A DNA stretch of 64,000 bases from Pseudomonas sp. LP_7_YM. GTDB taxonomy: Bacteria; Pseudomonadota; Gammaproteobacteria; Pseudomonadales; Pseudomonadaceae. The translations under genes were made by a program, and so were the position numbers. Below are positions 44,159 to 53,289 of this stretch, one piece after another. The notes beneath the pieces were generated by a model that was not told the DNA's origin, searched no databases, and worked only from the letters and a program-made list of their open reading frames with translations. The DNA lies in assembly GCF_004364435.1 (NCBI RefSeq), contig NZ_SOCT01000001.1, forward strand, positions 930,001 through 994,000. Direction: 5' to 3'. Position 1 is the first letter of the stretch, and every line of letters begins with the position of its first letter.

Positions 44159-44942
44159 TCTTGCAAACGCCCAACCTCTGGCATCGCCCCAGATCCTGCT
44201 TAAAGGTGTCGTGAAGAACTTCGGCACCCACCGGGTAATCGATCATCTGGACTTGAGTATTGCTCAAGGGCAGAAAGTCGCTCTGATCGGGCCGAGCGGT
44301 TCGGGTAAATCTACCGTTTTGCGTTTGATCAAGGGCCTGGAAGCGTGGCAACAGGGAAGCATTGATGTAGCCGGTGCATCTGTGTCCTCTGAGCCCTCCG
44401 GCTGGCGTTGGCCGGGCTCGAAGAAGGCGCCTGTGGTGCATCGGGTCGGCATGGTGTTCCAGCAGTTCAACCTGTTCCCGCACCTGACCGTGGAGGAGAA
44501 CATCACCGAAGCGCCGTTTCGGGTGCTTAAGCTCAGCCGCGAAGAGGCGCTGGCACGCGCCCATCAATACCTTGGGCTGGTGGGACTCAGCCATAAGGCC
44601 GACGCCTACCCTGCGCAACTGTCCGGCGGGCAACAGCAACGCGTGGCGATTGCTCGTGCGTTGGCGATGCGACCGCAAGTGATGCTGTTCGATGAAGTGA
44701 CCTCGGCGCTGGACCCCGAGCTGGTGGGGGAAGTGCTCGCGGTGATTCGCGCCATCGCCCATGAGCAGCAGATGACCATGCTGCTGGTCACCCACGAGAT
44801 GAAGTTCGCCCAGGACATTGCGGACCGGGTGCTGTTCATGGAAGCGGGGAAAATCGTCGCCGACGGCACACCGCAGCAGATCCTCGTCGACCCGGACAAC
44901 GAGCGCACGCGGCGGTTTCTGAATCGGGTGGAACAGCGGTAA
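44151..44942 (+). CDS. ehuA: ABC transporter ATP-binding protein (EhuA-like)
   Basis: This 263-residue ATPase has Walker A GPSGSGKST, Q-loop FQQFNLFPH, signature LSGGQQQR, Walker B VMLFDEVTSALD and the switch His in VTHEM. It belongs to the GlnQ/HisP subfamily. A charged insertion after the Walker A region (SSEPSGWRWPGSKKAPVVHR) is longer than in GlnQ and fits EhuA-type ATPases. It is the last gene of the four-gene importer. Confidence 0.87.
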   Translation: MSDLANAQPLASPQILLKGVVKNFGTHRVIDHLDLSIAQGQKVALIGPSGSGKSTVLRLIKGLEAWQQGSIDVAGASVSSEPSGWRWPGSKKAPVVHRVGMVFQQFNLFPHLTVEENITEAPFRVLKLSREEALARAHQYLGLVGLSHKADAYPAQLSGGQQQRVAIARALAMRPQVMLFDEVTSALDPELVGEVLAVIRAIAHEQQMTMLLVTHEMKFAQDIADRVLFMEAGKIVADGTPQQILVDPDNERTRRFLNRVEQR

Positions 44943-45000
44943 CCGAGCGGGTTGGGGCATCGGTGATTGATCCAGCATCATCGTTGCCTGATGCTCAGCC

Positions 45001-45090
45001 TTCGTGAGCAAGCTCACTCCCACAGCAATTGCGTTAAGCCCAAAAGCTGCGAACGCTGTTTACCCTGTGGGAGCTGCTGGAGCGGGTATG
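45001..45090. repeat. Two REP-type units in the spacer after the ABC operon
   Basis: TTCGTGAGCAAGCTCACTCC with CACAG (45001-45025) and CCTGTGGGAGCTGCTGGAGC (about 45064 on) are inverted relatives carrying GTGGGAG cores. The first shares 14 bases with the element at 26474. Confidence 0.65.
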
Positions 45091-45139
45091 ACAGTGGCGA
45101 AGACGGAGGGTCAGGCAACACTGCGCTTACTGAAAGATC

Positions 45140-45180
45140 GCGTTCGCTGCCGTCGTAACCTGCGACTTCTCCCACGCGAC
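45140..45180. repeat. Dispersed repeat, copy 3
   Basis: GCGTTCGCTGCCGTCGTAAC followed by CTGCGACTTCTCCCACG is the clearest member of the family also seen at 9055 and 25150. It lies next to REP units in the convergent spacer between two ABC operons. Confidence 0.55.
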
Positions 45181-45228
45181 TGCGTCAAGCCGGGAAGCTG
45201 CGAACACTGCATTCGCCCGAATGCAGCT

Positions 45229-46062
45229 TTACGGCTTCCACGCGCCGCCTTCGACAATCACTGCCGCAGGGTCGGTGCCGTCGGCCAGTTGGCTGCGTAC
45301 GTATTGGTCGTACAGCTTGAGCAGGTATTTGTCCTTGCCCAGGTTGGCCAGTTCAGTGTTGACCCAGTCACGCAGTTCGACATTACCCTTCTTCACCGCC
45401 GGCGCGATCGGGGCTTCATCACCCAGCTTTTGCGCTAAAACGCGGTAGCCCGGGTTCTGCTTGGCCCAGCTGAACAGCACCAGGTTGTCTTGGGCATAGG
45501 CGTCGCCACGGCCGTTGGCCAGCGCCTGCAAGGATTCTGAGTTTTTCTCGAACTTGAGCAGTTTCCAATCCGGGTGGTTCTTGGTCAGCCAGATGTCGGC
45601 CGTGGTGCCGGTGGTCACGATGGTGGTCTTCCTGGCCAGATCATCGAGGCCCTTCACCTCGCTTTTTTCCGGCACCAGCGCCTGGACGGCGACACGCAGG
45701 TTGGGATTGGTGAAATCAACCACTTGGGCGCGTTCCGGCGTCACCGTCATGTTCGCCAGAATCAGGTCGACCTTGTCGCTCTGCAGGAACGGGATACGGC
45801 TGGCAGGTTCGACGACCACGAACTCGACCTTCTTCTCGTCGCCCAGCAAATCCTTGGCAAAACGGCGACCCAGGTCAGTGTCGAAACCAACGTAATCGCC
45901 CTTCTCGTTGACGAAGCCGAATGGCGGTTTGTCGCTGAAGACGCCGACGATCAATTTATCGCGGGCCTTGATCTTGTCCAGATAGCCTTCGGCATGGGCA
46001 GCGGCCCCGGCCAATAAACCGATAACCAGCAGGGGGAAAACGAGGGCAGTTTTAATGTTCAC
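45229..46062 (-). CDS. ABC transporter substrate-binding protein, polar amino acid family
   Basis: The precursor has 277 residues with a signal peptide (LLVIGLLAGAAAHA, cleavage before EGYLDK). The SBP_bac_3 fold is seen in LIVGVFSDKPPFGFVNEKGD, YVGFDTDLGRRFAKDLLG and LANMTVTPERAQVVDFTNPN, the last being the substrate-site region with the conserved Arg. It resembles CjaA/FliY-type proteins for cysteine, cystine or dicarboxylic amino acids. It overlaps the ATPase gene by four bases, at the end of a four-gene unit. Confidence 0.88.
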   Translation of the reverse strand: MNIKTALVFPLLVIGLLAGAAAHAEGYLDKIKARDKLIVGVFSDKPPFGFVNEKGDYVGFDTDLGRRFAKDLLGDEKKVEFVVVEPASRIPFLQSDKVDLILANMTVTPERAQVVDFTNPNLRVAVQALVPEKSEVKGLDDLARKTTIVTTGTTADIWLTKNHPDWKLLKFEKNSESLQALANGRGDAYAQDNLVLFSWAKQNPGYRVLAQKLGDEAPIAPAVKKGNVELRDWVNTELANLGKDKYLLKLYDQYVRSQLADGTDPAAVIVEGGAWKP

Positions 46063-46820
46063 GATGCGTTCCTTTTAGGCATGTTTTCTACATAGGAGAA
46101 TTTCTCCAGAAACTGCTGCGCGCGTGCGGTCTGCGGGGAGCTGAAGAAGATTTCGGGGTCGCCCTGCTCGACGATACGGCCGCCGTCCATGAACAGGATC
46201 CGGTCCGCCACCGCACGGGCAAAAGCCATTTCGTGGGTGACAATCAACAGGGTCATGCCGCTGCGTGCGAGGTCGAGGATCACCTCCAGCACTTCCTTGA
46301 CCATCTCCGGGTCAAGGGCAGCGGTCACTTCATCGAACAGCATGACTTTGGGGTTCATGCACAGCGCGCGCACGATGGCGATGCGCTGTTGCTGACCACC
46401 GGACAGCTCGCGGGGAAAGGCATCGCGCTTGTCCAGCAAACCGATGCGCGCCAACAGGGATTCCGCCTGCTGACGGGCCTGAGCTTTGGGACGTTTTTGC
46501 ACGCTAACCGGGCCCAGCAGAATGTTGTCGAGCACGCTCATGTGCGGGAACAGGTGGTAACTCTGGAAGACCATGCCGACCTGCTGGCGAACGACGCGCC
46601 AATCAGTGTTGGCCGCAAGCTCCCGACCCTCGAAGCGGTAGTGCCCGGCGTGGCCGGTTTCCAGCCCGTTGAGGCAGCGCAGCAATGTGCTCTTGCCGCA
46701 GCCGCTGGGGCCGAGAATGACCAACACTTCGCCCTCCCTGACCTTGAGGTCGACCTCGTGCAGCACCGGAACTTCGCCAAATCGTTTACTGAAACCGGAC
46801 AGCTCTATCAATGCGCTCAT
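46059..46820 (-). CDS. Amino acid ABC transporter ATP-binding protein
   Basis: The product has 253 residues with Walker A GPSGCGKST, Q-loop FQSYHLFPH, signature LSGGQQQR, Walker B VMLFDEVTAALD and H-loop VTHEM, of the GlnQ type. It overlaps the permease gene upstream and the binding protein gene downstream by four bases each, showing tight coupling. Confidence 0.92.
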   Translation of the reverse strand: MSALIELSGFSKRFGEVPVLHEVDLKVREGEVLVILGPSGCGKSTLLRCLNGLETGHAGHYRFEGRELAANTDWRVVRQQVGMVFQSYHLFPHMSVLDNILLGPVSVQKRPKAQARQQAESLLARIGLLDKRDAFPRELSGGQQQRIAIVRALCMNPKVMLFDEVTAALDPEMVKEVLEVILDLARSGMTLLIVTHEMAFARAVADRILFMDGGRIVEQGDPEIFFSSPQTARAQQFLEKFSYVENMPKRNAS

Positions 46821-47476
46821 GAGTGACTCCAGCGTCGCTCAAGCACACGGGAGGCGGCCGACAACGGGTAGCAGACGAGAAAGAAAAACAGGAACAGAAA
46901 GCCGTAGATCAGCACAGACTCATAGGTTCGTTCGATGATTTGCTGGCCGATCTTGATCACCTCGACCACGCCGATCAGCACCGCGAGCGAACTGGTTTTA
47001 ATCAGCCGGGTGAACACGTTGATCATCGGCGGCGTCATGCGTTGCAGCGCCTGAGGCAACAGGACCCGGCCATACAGCCCCGGCAACCCCAGACCGATGG
47101 CAAGCCCCGCTTCGCGCTGACCGCGAGGGATGGAACGCAGCGCACCGCGCACCACTTCACCCACCTCGCTGATGCCCCACAGGGACAGCACCAGCACCGC
47201 GCACCAGAACCCGGGAATGCTCCAGCCGAAGAAGATCGGCAACCCGAAGAAGAACAGGTACAGCCAGACCAGCACCGGAATCGCCCGGAAGGCTTCCAGA
47301 TAGATCAGCAATATCGTGTCCAGCCAGCCAATGCCCAGATTGCGCAGCACCCCGTACGCCAGGCCGCCGATGCTGCTGAAAACGATGGCAAGCAAGGAAA
47401 TCCCCAGCGTGCGCCCCATACCCGTCAGCAATTGCGGCGCAGACACCCACAGCAACTCAAGACCCGAACTGGCCAT
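46817..47476 (-). CDS. Amino acid ABC transporter permease
   Basis: This inner-membrane protein of 219 residues and about five helices has the conserved LEAFRAIPVLVWLYLFFF and the EAA loop (GQREAGLAIGLGLPGLYGRV). The start at 47476 follows GGAGGCTCCAGC. It overlaps the previous permease gene by 20 bases and together they form the heterodimeric channel. Confidence 0.9.
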   Translation of the reverse strand: MASSGLELLWVSAPQLLTGMGRTLGISLLAIVFSSIGGLAYGVLRNLGIGWLDTILLIYLEAFRAIPVLVWLYLFFFGLPIFFGWSIPGFWCAVLVLSLWGISEVGEVVRGALRSIPRGQREAGLAIGLGLPGLYGRVLLPQALQRMTPPMINVFTRLIKTSSLAVLIGVVEVIKIGQQIIERTYESVLIYGFLFLFFFLVCYPLSAASRVLERRWSHS

Positions 47477-48122
47477 GCTGGAGCCTCCTTTCGACAACCC
47501 GCAGCAACAGCGAAAGCGGGACGAACAGCAGCACGCAAAGCCCGGTCATGACTGCCAACATTTCGTAGGTTTTGTAGTACAGGGCGATGTAGCTCTTGGT
47601 GGTGTAGAGGATTTCCGGCACTGCGACGGCAGAGACCACGGTGGTCTCCTTGAGCAGGAACACGAAGTTGGCGAACAGCGCAGGCAGGCTGAGGATTCCT
47701 GCCTGAGGCAGGATCACGTAACGCAGCAACTGCCAGCGCGACAGCCCGATGGACAGCCCCGATTCGATCTGCGATTTGGGCACCGCAGCGACGCCCGCAC
47801 GCAGGATCTCCGTCAGGTAAGCCCCGCCGAGAAAGGTCATGGCAATGATCGCCGAGGCGAACCCTGAAATCCGGATGCCGATGCCCGGCAGCGCGAAGTA
47901 GATGAAAAACAGCTGGATCAGCAGCGGCGTATTACGCGCCAGTTCGACGTAGACCCGCACCAGCCGCTGCAAAACGGGCACCTCGAACGCAGCGATGGCG
48001 GCGTTGATCACAGCCACGCAAAGCGATGTTGCAATGGCGATCAGGCCTACTTGCAGAGTGACACCCACAGCGACGAGAAACGCCGGCAATGTGGAAAGCG
48101 CAAAATCGACATCGAAGTTCAT
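47457..48122 (-). CDS. Amino acid ABC transporter permease
   Basis: The product has 221 residues and about five helices. VELARNTPLLIQLFFIYFAL and the EAA loop (SQIESGLSIGLSRWQLLRYV) place it in the HisM/GlnP group. The start at 48122 (MNFDVDFALS) matches the family N-terminus, and the frame upstream has no family character. It is first in the permease-permease-ATPase-binding protein unit. The 179-bp gap before it separates it from a LysR regulator on the same strand. Confidence 0.9.
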   Translation of the reverse strand: MNFDVDFALSTLPAFLVAVGVTLQVGLIAIATSLCVAVINAAIAAFEVPVLQRLVRVYVELARNTPLLIQLFFIYFALPGIGIRISGFASAIIAMTFLGGAYLTEILRAGVAAVPKSQIESGLSIGLSRWQLLRYVILPQAGILSLPALFANFVFLLKETTVVSAVAVPEILYTTKSYIALYYKTYEMLAVMTGLCVLLFVPLSLLLRVVERRLQHGQFGS

Positions 48123-48301
48123 GTCGACGCGCGTCCTGGCAAATGGCCCTGTGGACGATGGGTTGTGAACACTGAAACTCCTGAACGATCGGGTGTGCTG
48201 CTCGTACATGAGCGCCACTGGCCACTTGAAGGTTCAGGAGCGATTGCAGGCTTTGTGCCACACCTCGACGTCAGCGTTTGCGCTGCCCAGCAGGCGAAAG
48301 C

Positions 48302-49291
48302 CTAGTCGTAACTGTTTGTTTTCAGGCGGTTTTGCAGGTCCGTTGTTGCTCCAGCAACAGCGATTCGGTCGGGCTCGGGCATCTCGGTTTTCAGCCACTC
48401 CAGAAAGGCCCGGGTCTCTGGAGTCTTCTCCCTTCCCGCTGCGCACAAGAAGTAGTAACCCGTCGTGGTCGCCAGTTCGTCCATCACCGGCTTTTGCAGT
48501 GCACCTGACTCCAGCTCATCGAAAATATGCGACGTTCGCGCCATGGCCACACCCAGGCCGCGAAGCGCCGCCTGCACGGCAACGCTGGTGTGCGGCACCG
48601 TCAGCGCGCAATCGAACGCCTCGCCGGACAGGCCATGCTTGTCCAGCCAATAATCCCACGACGGCGACGCCACCCGTTGACCACTGAGCGTGCTGCGTGA
48701 GCGCACGATCAGGGGATACTTCAGAATCTCGGCAGGCGTAGCAGCGACACCCAGGGCCTCGACCAGCGCAGGGCTACACACTGGAAAGATCCGCTCCTGC
48801 AGGATCAGTTCGGCATACAGGCCCGACCAACTGGCACCCTGCTCCGCGAGCCGGATCGCAACCTGGGCATTGGGATTGCCGAAGCGGGAAAACTCGTCGG
48901 TGTTGAGCTTGAGCCTGATGTCCGGTCGAGCGTGGTAAAACTTCGACAGACGTGGAATCAGCCAGGTCTGGGCAAACGAGTCATGCACAAATACCTCGAG
49001 TACCGAACCTTGATCCCGGCTGTGCTCGAAGCGATCGACCAGACGGCCCATGTCCTTGAGAAACACCCGCACCACCGGTAATAGTTCGGTGCCGTGGGGC
49101 GTGAGCTTCATGGTCCCTGCCGTGCGCTCGAAAAGCGCCACGCCCAACAATTCTTCCACTTGCCTGATCTGGTGACTGATCGCGCTCTGAGTGACATGCA
49201 GTTCGGTCGCCGCCTGAGAGAAATTCAGGTGCCTGACGCAGGCTTCGAATCCTCTCAGCGCAGCAACCGATGGAAATCGTTTAAACGCCAT
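48302..49291 (-). CDS. LysR family regulator (GcvA-like)
   Basis: The protein has 329 residues. The start (AFKRFPSVAALRGFEACVRH) and HTH (SQAATELHVTQSAISHQIRQ) are of the GcvA/TrpI type. The effector domain follows (VHDSFAQTWLIPRLSKFYHA, WDYWLDKHGL). It is upstream of and in line with the amino-acid ABC unit and divergent from an MFS gene, either of which could be its target. Confidence 0.88.
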   Translation of the reverse strand: MAFKRFPSVAALRGFEACVRHLNFSQAATELHVTQSAISHQIRQVEELLGVALFERTAGTMKLTPHGTELLPVVRVFLKDMGRLVDRFEHSRDQGSVLEVFVHDSFAQTWLIPRLSKFYHARPDIRLKLNTDEFSRFGNPNAQVAIRLAEQGASWSGLYAELILQERIFPVCSPALVEALGVAATPAEILKYPLIVRSRSTLSGQRVASPSWDYWLDKHGLSGEAFDCALTVPHTSVAVQAALRGLGVAMARTSHIFDELESGALQKPVMDELATTTGYYFLCAAGREKTPETRAFLEWLKTEMPEPDRIAVAGATTDLQNRLKTNSYD

Positions 49292-49364
49292 GCGGTGCTC
49301 TCTCAAACATGCTCATAGGGGATGAAATGCTTTCATTGGCGACTGTTTCAAAGGGTACGCCACA

Positions 49365-50615
49365 ATGGCCGCAACTCCTTTGCGTTGCAAATCCATGACA
49401 CCCTCCACGACCCTGAACAAAAAACTCGCTGCCCCTGACGCCACAGCGAAAAAGAAGACCCTGATCGCGGCCTGCACTGCACACGCCACCCATGATGGCC
49501 TGAGCGATCTGGTGTATGTCCTGCTGCCGGTCTGGCAGGAGATGTTCATGCTCAGCTATGTGTGGCTCAGCGTCCTGAGAAGCGCCTACGCCCTGACCCT
49601 TGCGGCGTTGCAAATCCCGGCGTCGAGCTTGTCCGGTCGCATGAAACCCGCTTATGTACTGTCGATTGCTACAGCCATGACCGGCCTCGGCTGGCTGGCA
49701 GCGGGGTTTACCGGCAGCGCACTGGCGTTGGGCGCTGCGCTTGTTTTCGCTGGCATGGGTGCCAGCGCCCAACACCCCATCGCCTCGGCCATGGTCTCGA
49801 GAGCCTATACCGGCAATGCCAAGCGTCCCTTGGGGGTGTACAACTTCGCCGGCGACATCGGCAAATCGCTGCTGCCGGCGAGCGCAGCGTTTCTTTTGAC
49901 CTTTACCACCTTCCACGTCACCGCTACGGTATTCGCGATCGTCGGCCTGCTGGCTGCCGTACTGATCTGGGCATTGCTCAAAGATGTCCCGACCCACATC
50001 GAAACCGAGCCCAGGGCATCAGCTTCGCGCCCTGTAGAAACAGTCGTCAACGGCAGTTCCGGCGCGTTTCGCGTGCTGTTGTGTACCGCGGTGCTCGACA
50101 GCGCGGTGCGCATGGGCTTGCTCACGTTTCTGCCGTTCATCATCAAAGGCAACGGCGGCTCGCTGCCACAGGCAGGTCTGGCGTTGACGCTGGTGTTCAT
50201 CGGAGGGGCCGTCGGCAAGTTCGCGTGTGGCTGGATGTCGGACAGATTTGGCACGCTCAACACCATCATCGTCACCGAACTGGCCACCGCCTTGCTGATC
50301 GCGGTGGTGCTGGTTTCGCCGTTGCCTGTCGGCTTGGCAGCGTTACCGTTCCTCGGGGCGGTGCTGAACGGGACATCGTCGGTGCTTTATGGCGCAGTAA
50401 CCGATGTGGTTGAATCCACCCGCCTGGAAAAGGCGTTCTCGGTGTTTTACACCGGTACCATCGGGTCGGGTGCGCTGGCACCAGTGTTGTACGGGTTTGC
50501 GGGTGACCATGCCGGCGTAACGTCGGCCGCCATGATCGTGGTAGCCACGGCAGCGTTGTCGGTAGTACCTGTATGGCTCTACGCGCTACGCCATCCTGGT
50601 ACGTTCAACGATTGA
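49365..50615 (+). CDS. MFS transporter (fosmidomycin-resistance/Fsr-like)
   Basis: The product has 416 residues and about 12 helices. AHATHDGLSDLVYVLLPVWQ in helix 1 and GRMKPAYVLSIATAM resemble the Fsr-type exporter group. A further motif near WMSDRFGTLN is the second-half loop motif. The start at 49365 is favoured by AAAGGG eight bases upstream. A second ATG at 49395 lacks a ribosome site. It ends overlapping the convergent DUF1883 gene by 11 bases. Confidence 0.85.
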   Translation: MAATPLRCKSMTPSTTLNKKLAAPDATAKKKTLIAACTAHATHDGLSDLVYVLLPVWQEMFMLSYVWLSVLRSAYALTLAALQIPASSLSGRMKPAYVLSIATAMTGLGWLAAGFTGSALALGAALVFAGMGASAQHPIASAMVSRAYTGNAKRPLGVYNFAGDIGKSLLPASAAFLLTFTTFHVTATVFAIVGLLAAVLIWALLKDVPTHIETEPRASASRPVETVVNGSSGAFRVLLCTAVLDSAVRMGLLTFLPFIIKGNGGSLPQAGLALTLVFIGGAVGKFACGWMSDRFGTLNTIIVTELATALLIAVVLVSPLPVGLAALPFLGAVLNGTSSVLYGAVTDVVESTRLEKAFSVFYTGTIGSGALAPVLYGFAGDHAGVTSAAMIVVATAALSVVPVWLYALRHPGTFND

Positions 50616-50934
50616 TTCGAGGTTTGGCGGGCGCCTGCGCACCGCTTGCAGAGCGCCGAACAATCTTGATCGAGTACTTCAGATTCGGCTTGCGTGTGAC
50701 GCTGATCGGTCGTTGGGTCACCGTATCGATGGTGATGTTCCAGAACCCGCTGTCAGGCGCCATGATCCTGGCCGGAAACCGGTCAAAGGCCCCGCCGTGA
50801 TACGTGTGCCGTCCGCCATTCTTGAAACTGCGGAAATTCGCATCGCTCATCAGGCGGATATTGCAGGTGTTTGAAGATTCGATAACGACGATGTCACCCT
50901 CGTTGAGATGCTCGCGCTGATGGATGAACTTCAT
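50605..50934 (-). CDS. DUF1883 domain protein
   Basis: The protein has 109 residues. KFIHQREHLNEGDIVVIESS, NCNIRLMSDANFRSFK-type text and GGRHTYHGGAFDRFPA followed by SGFWNITID are the DUF1883 pattern, a small beta-rich domain. The C-terminus is basic. Elsewhere DUF1883 is found alone or joined to TIR domains. Here it is alone. Role unknown. The 159-bp spacer to the GntR gene shows nothing. Confidence 0.88.
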   Translation of the reverse strand: MKFIHQREHLNEGDIVVIESSNTCNIRLMSDANFRSFKNGGRHTYHGGAFDRFPARIMAPDSGFWNITIDTVTQRPISVTRKPNLKYSIKIVRRSASGAQAPAKPRINR

Positions 50935-51093
50935 GGGTTCTCAAGGGCTGGACAGAAAAACGCGAGGATATCACGGCGCCGGACAGGCGATGGATCTGCA
51001 ACCCGAGCATTGCAGATCAACACACAACCCGCAGGCTTAACATGAGGAAACAGCGCAACGGCGTAGCAGCATGATCTACCAACGCAGACCTTA

Positions 51094-51819
51094 TCAACGT
51101 CTGATCGAACGCGAATCTGCACCCTCGTCCCGGACCATGAGCATGATCGCGTCGCGCTTCTCCAGTAGATGATGACGCAGGATACTGCTCAGCCGTTTGC
51201 CGTCGCGGGCTTCAAGCGCCTCGATCATCTGTTGGTGATCATGCAGTGCGCGTTCCCATTTGGGCGCCTGTTGGTTGGAAAGAAAACGTAGGGCCTGAAT
51301 GCGTCGATTGAGCGTCAGATAGACCTGACGCAGAGCGGTATTGCGCGCCGCTTGGTTGATCAGCTCATGAATGGCGCGATTGCGCTGATAGTAGCCGGGT
51401 AGATCCTGTTGGTTCTTGCACACCACCATCGCGTAATGCAGGGCTTTGATCTCGTCGATTTCTTCGGCCGTAATGCGTTCGCATGCCAACTCCCCGGCGA
51501 ATGCTTCCATACCGCTCATCAGTTCGAAGGTCTCGCGGATGTCCAGTTCCGACATACGCGCCACCGTGGCGCCGCGATTAGGGTTGATCTCGATCAGGCC
51601 CTCTACCGCCAGCACTTTGAGCGCCTCGCGCAGTGGCGTGCGTGAAATGCCGAGGGTTTCGCACAGCTCGCGCTCATTGAGCTTTATGCCAGGCGCCAGC
51701 ACCCCTTCGGTAATGAAAGTGCGCAAGTGTTCGACCACCACGTCGTGCAGCCGCTGACGCTCGACCTTAAGCATTGGCGCGGCATTGCGCTGCTCAGGTT
51801 GCGCTACGAAATTTTGCAT
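51094..51819 (-). CDS. GntR family regulator (FadR subfamily, FCD domain)
   Basis: This 241-residue protein has an N-terminal winged helix (LNERELCETLGISRTPLREA) and a C-terminal helical FCD domain whose metal/ligand His and Asp residues are suggested by RNRAIHELINQAARN and ALHDHQQMIEALEARDGKRL. The start at 51819 follows AGAGGATCTTGC. It is divergent from an aminotransferase-MFS pair that it probably controls. Confidence 0.9.
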   Translation of the reverse strand: MQNFVAQPEQRNAAPMLKVERQRLHDVVVEHLRTFITEGVLAPGIKLNERELCETLGISRTPLREALKVLAVEGLIEINPNRGATVARMSELDIRETFELMSGMEAFAGELACERITAEEIDEIKALHYAMVVCKNQQDLPGYYQRNRAIHELINQAARNTALRQVYLTLNRRIQALRFLSNQQAPKWERALHDHQQMIEALEARDGKRLSSILRHHLLEKRDAIMLMVRDEGADSRSIRR

Positions 51820-51906
51820 GCAAGATCCTCTAATACGGCAGCCAAATGCCAATTCCTTGTGCTTCAAATATTCACCTGATGCCGGATATTAGCCCAGTTC
51901 AGCCGT

Positions 51907-51952
51907 TTGACACGGTCGGACCGAGTGCTACTGTATTTTGCATTCAAAGTAC
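51907..51952 (+). promoter_or_regulatory. Promoter with overlapping palindrome, candidate GntR operator
   Basis: TTGACA at 51907-51912 and TGTATT at 51932-51937 form a candidate promoter for the aminotransferase gene. Bases 51933-51952 are a 20-bp imperfect palindrome with 8 of 10 pairs matching, placed over the -10 element where a FadR-type repressor would act. Confidence 0.45.
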
Positions 51953-51976
51953 AAAAACAATAAATGGAGACACCGA

Positions 51977-53188
51977 ATGCTCAAGCTCGATTACCACCCG
52001 GCTGGCCGGCACTTCCTGCAGATCCCCGGCCCAAGCCCGGTCCCGGATCGTATTCTTCGCGCCATGAGCTACCCCACCATCGATCACCGTGGCCCTGAAT
52101 TCGGTGAGCTGGGGCTCAAGGTTCTCTCAGGCATCCAGCAGATCTTCAAGACCCGACATCCAGTGATCATCTATCCGGCTTCCGGGACCGGAGCCTGGGA
52201 GGCGGCGCTGTGCAACACCCTGAGCGCCGGGGACGAGGTGCTGATGTTCGAGACCGGTCACTTCGCGACCCTCTGGCAGAAGATGGCGCAGAGCCTTGGC
52301 CTCAAGCCGCAGTTTATTGGCAAGCCAGGCATCGAAGGCTGGCGCGCAGGGATCGATGCCCAGATGATCGAGTCGCACCTGCGTAGCGACAGCGCCCACC
52401 GCATCAAGGCCGTGTGCGTGGTGCATAACGAGACCAGTACCGGCGTGACCTCGGATATCGCTGCGGTGCGCAAAGCGATCGATGCAGCGGGCCACCCTGC
52501 ACTGCTGTTGGTGGATACCATTTCCGGGCTGGCGTCGGCTGACTATCGTCACGACGAGTGGGGCGTGGACGTTACTGTCTCCGGTTCGCAGAAAGGTCTG
52601 ATGCTGCCTCCCGGGATCAGCTTCAACGCACTCTCGCCCAAGGCCATCGAGGCGAGTAAATCGGCCCGCCTGCCGCGCAGCTTCTGGGCCTGGGACGACA
52701 TTATCGAAATGAACAAGACCGGCTACTGGCCCTATACCCCCAACACCAATCTGCTGTATGGCCTGTCCGAAGCGCTGGACATGATCCTGGACGAAGGTCT
52801 GGATAACGTGTTCAGTCGTCACAATCGTCTGGCTCGGGCCTGTCGCACGGCGGTCAATGCTTGGGGCCTGCCTATCCAGTGCGCCGACCCTGCGGTCTAC
52901 AGCCCGGTGCTGACCGGGGTGATGATGCCTGAAGGCATCGATGCTGACGCCGTGCGCAAGACCATCTATGAACGCTTCGACATGTCGCTGGGCACAGGCC
53001 TGGGCAAGATGAAAGGGCGCATGTTCCGCATCGGCCATTTGGGCGACTGCAACGATCTGATGCTGATGGCGACCCTGACCGGCTGCGAAATGGGCCTGCA
53101 GATGGCCGGGATCAAATTGCAATCCAGCGGTGTTCTGGCGGCCATGGACTATCTGGGAAGCCAATCCGTACCCCTGCGCCGCGACTGA
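51977..53188 (+). CDS. Class V aminotransferase, serine/alanine-glyoxylate type
   Basis: The enzyme has 403 residues, is PLP-dependent and cytoplasmic. LQIPGPSPVPDRILRAMSYP, YPASGTGAWEAALCNTL, VHNETSTGV and the PLP lysine in SGSQKGLMLPPG match serine-glyoxylate aminotransferases of the SgaA group. The start at 51977 follows GGAGACACCGA. The MFS gene behind it and the divergent GntR regulator suggest a small catabolic unit for an amino donor that is taken up. Ureidoglycine-glyoxylate transaminase is an alternative. Confidence 0.88.
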   Translation: MLKLDYHPAGRHFLQIPGPSPVPDRILRAMSYPTIDHRGPEFGELGLKVLSGIQQIFKTRHPVIIYPASGTGAWEAALCNTLSAGDEVLMFETGHFATLWQKMAQSLGLKPQFIGKPGIEGWRAGIDAQMIESHLRSDSAHRIKAVCVVHNETSTGVTSDIAAVRKAIDAAGHPALLLVDTISGLASADYRHDEWGVDVTVSGSQKGLMLPPGISFNALSPKAIEASKSARLPRSFWAWDDIIEMNKTGYWPYTPNTNLLYGLSEALDMILDEGLDNVFSRHNRLARACRTAVNAWGLPIQCADPAVYSPVLTGVMMPEGIDADAVRKTIYERFDMSLGTGLGKMKGRMFRIGHLGDCNDLMLMATLTGCEMGLQMAGIKLQSSGVLAAMDYLGSQSVPLRRD

Positions 53189-53289
53189 TCCGAAAGGCAC
53201 TGCGCCGCTGCAGTGCCTTGCAGCACACACGCACTATCCCGACTCAATCGCCAGCCCCGGCGTGAACAATAAGAAACTGGAGATAGAAC

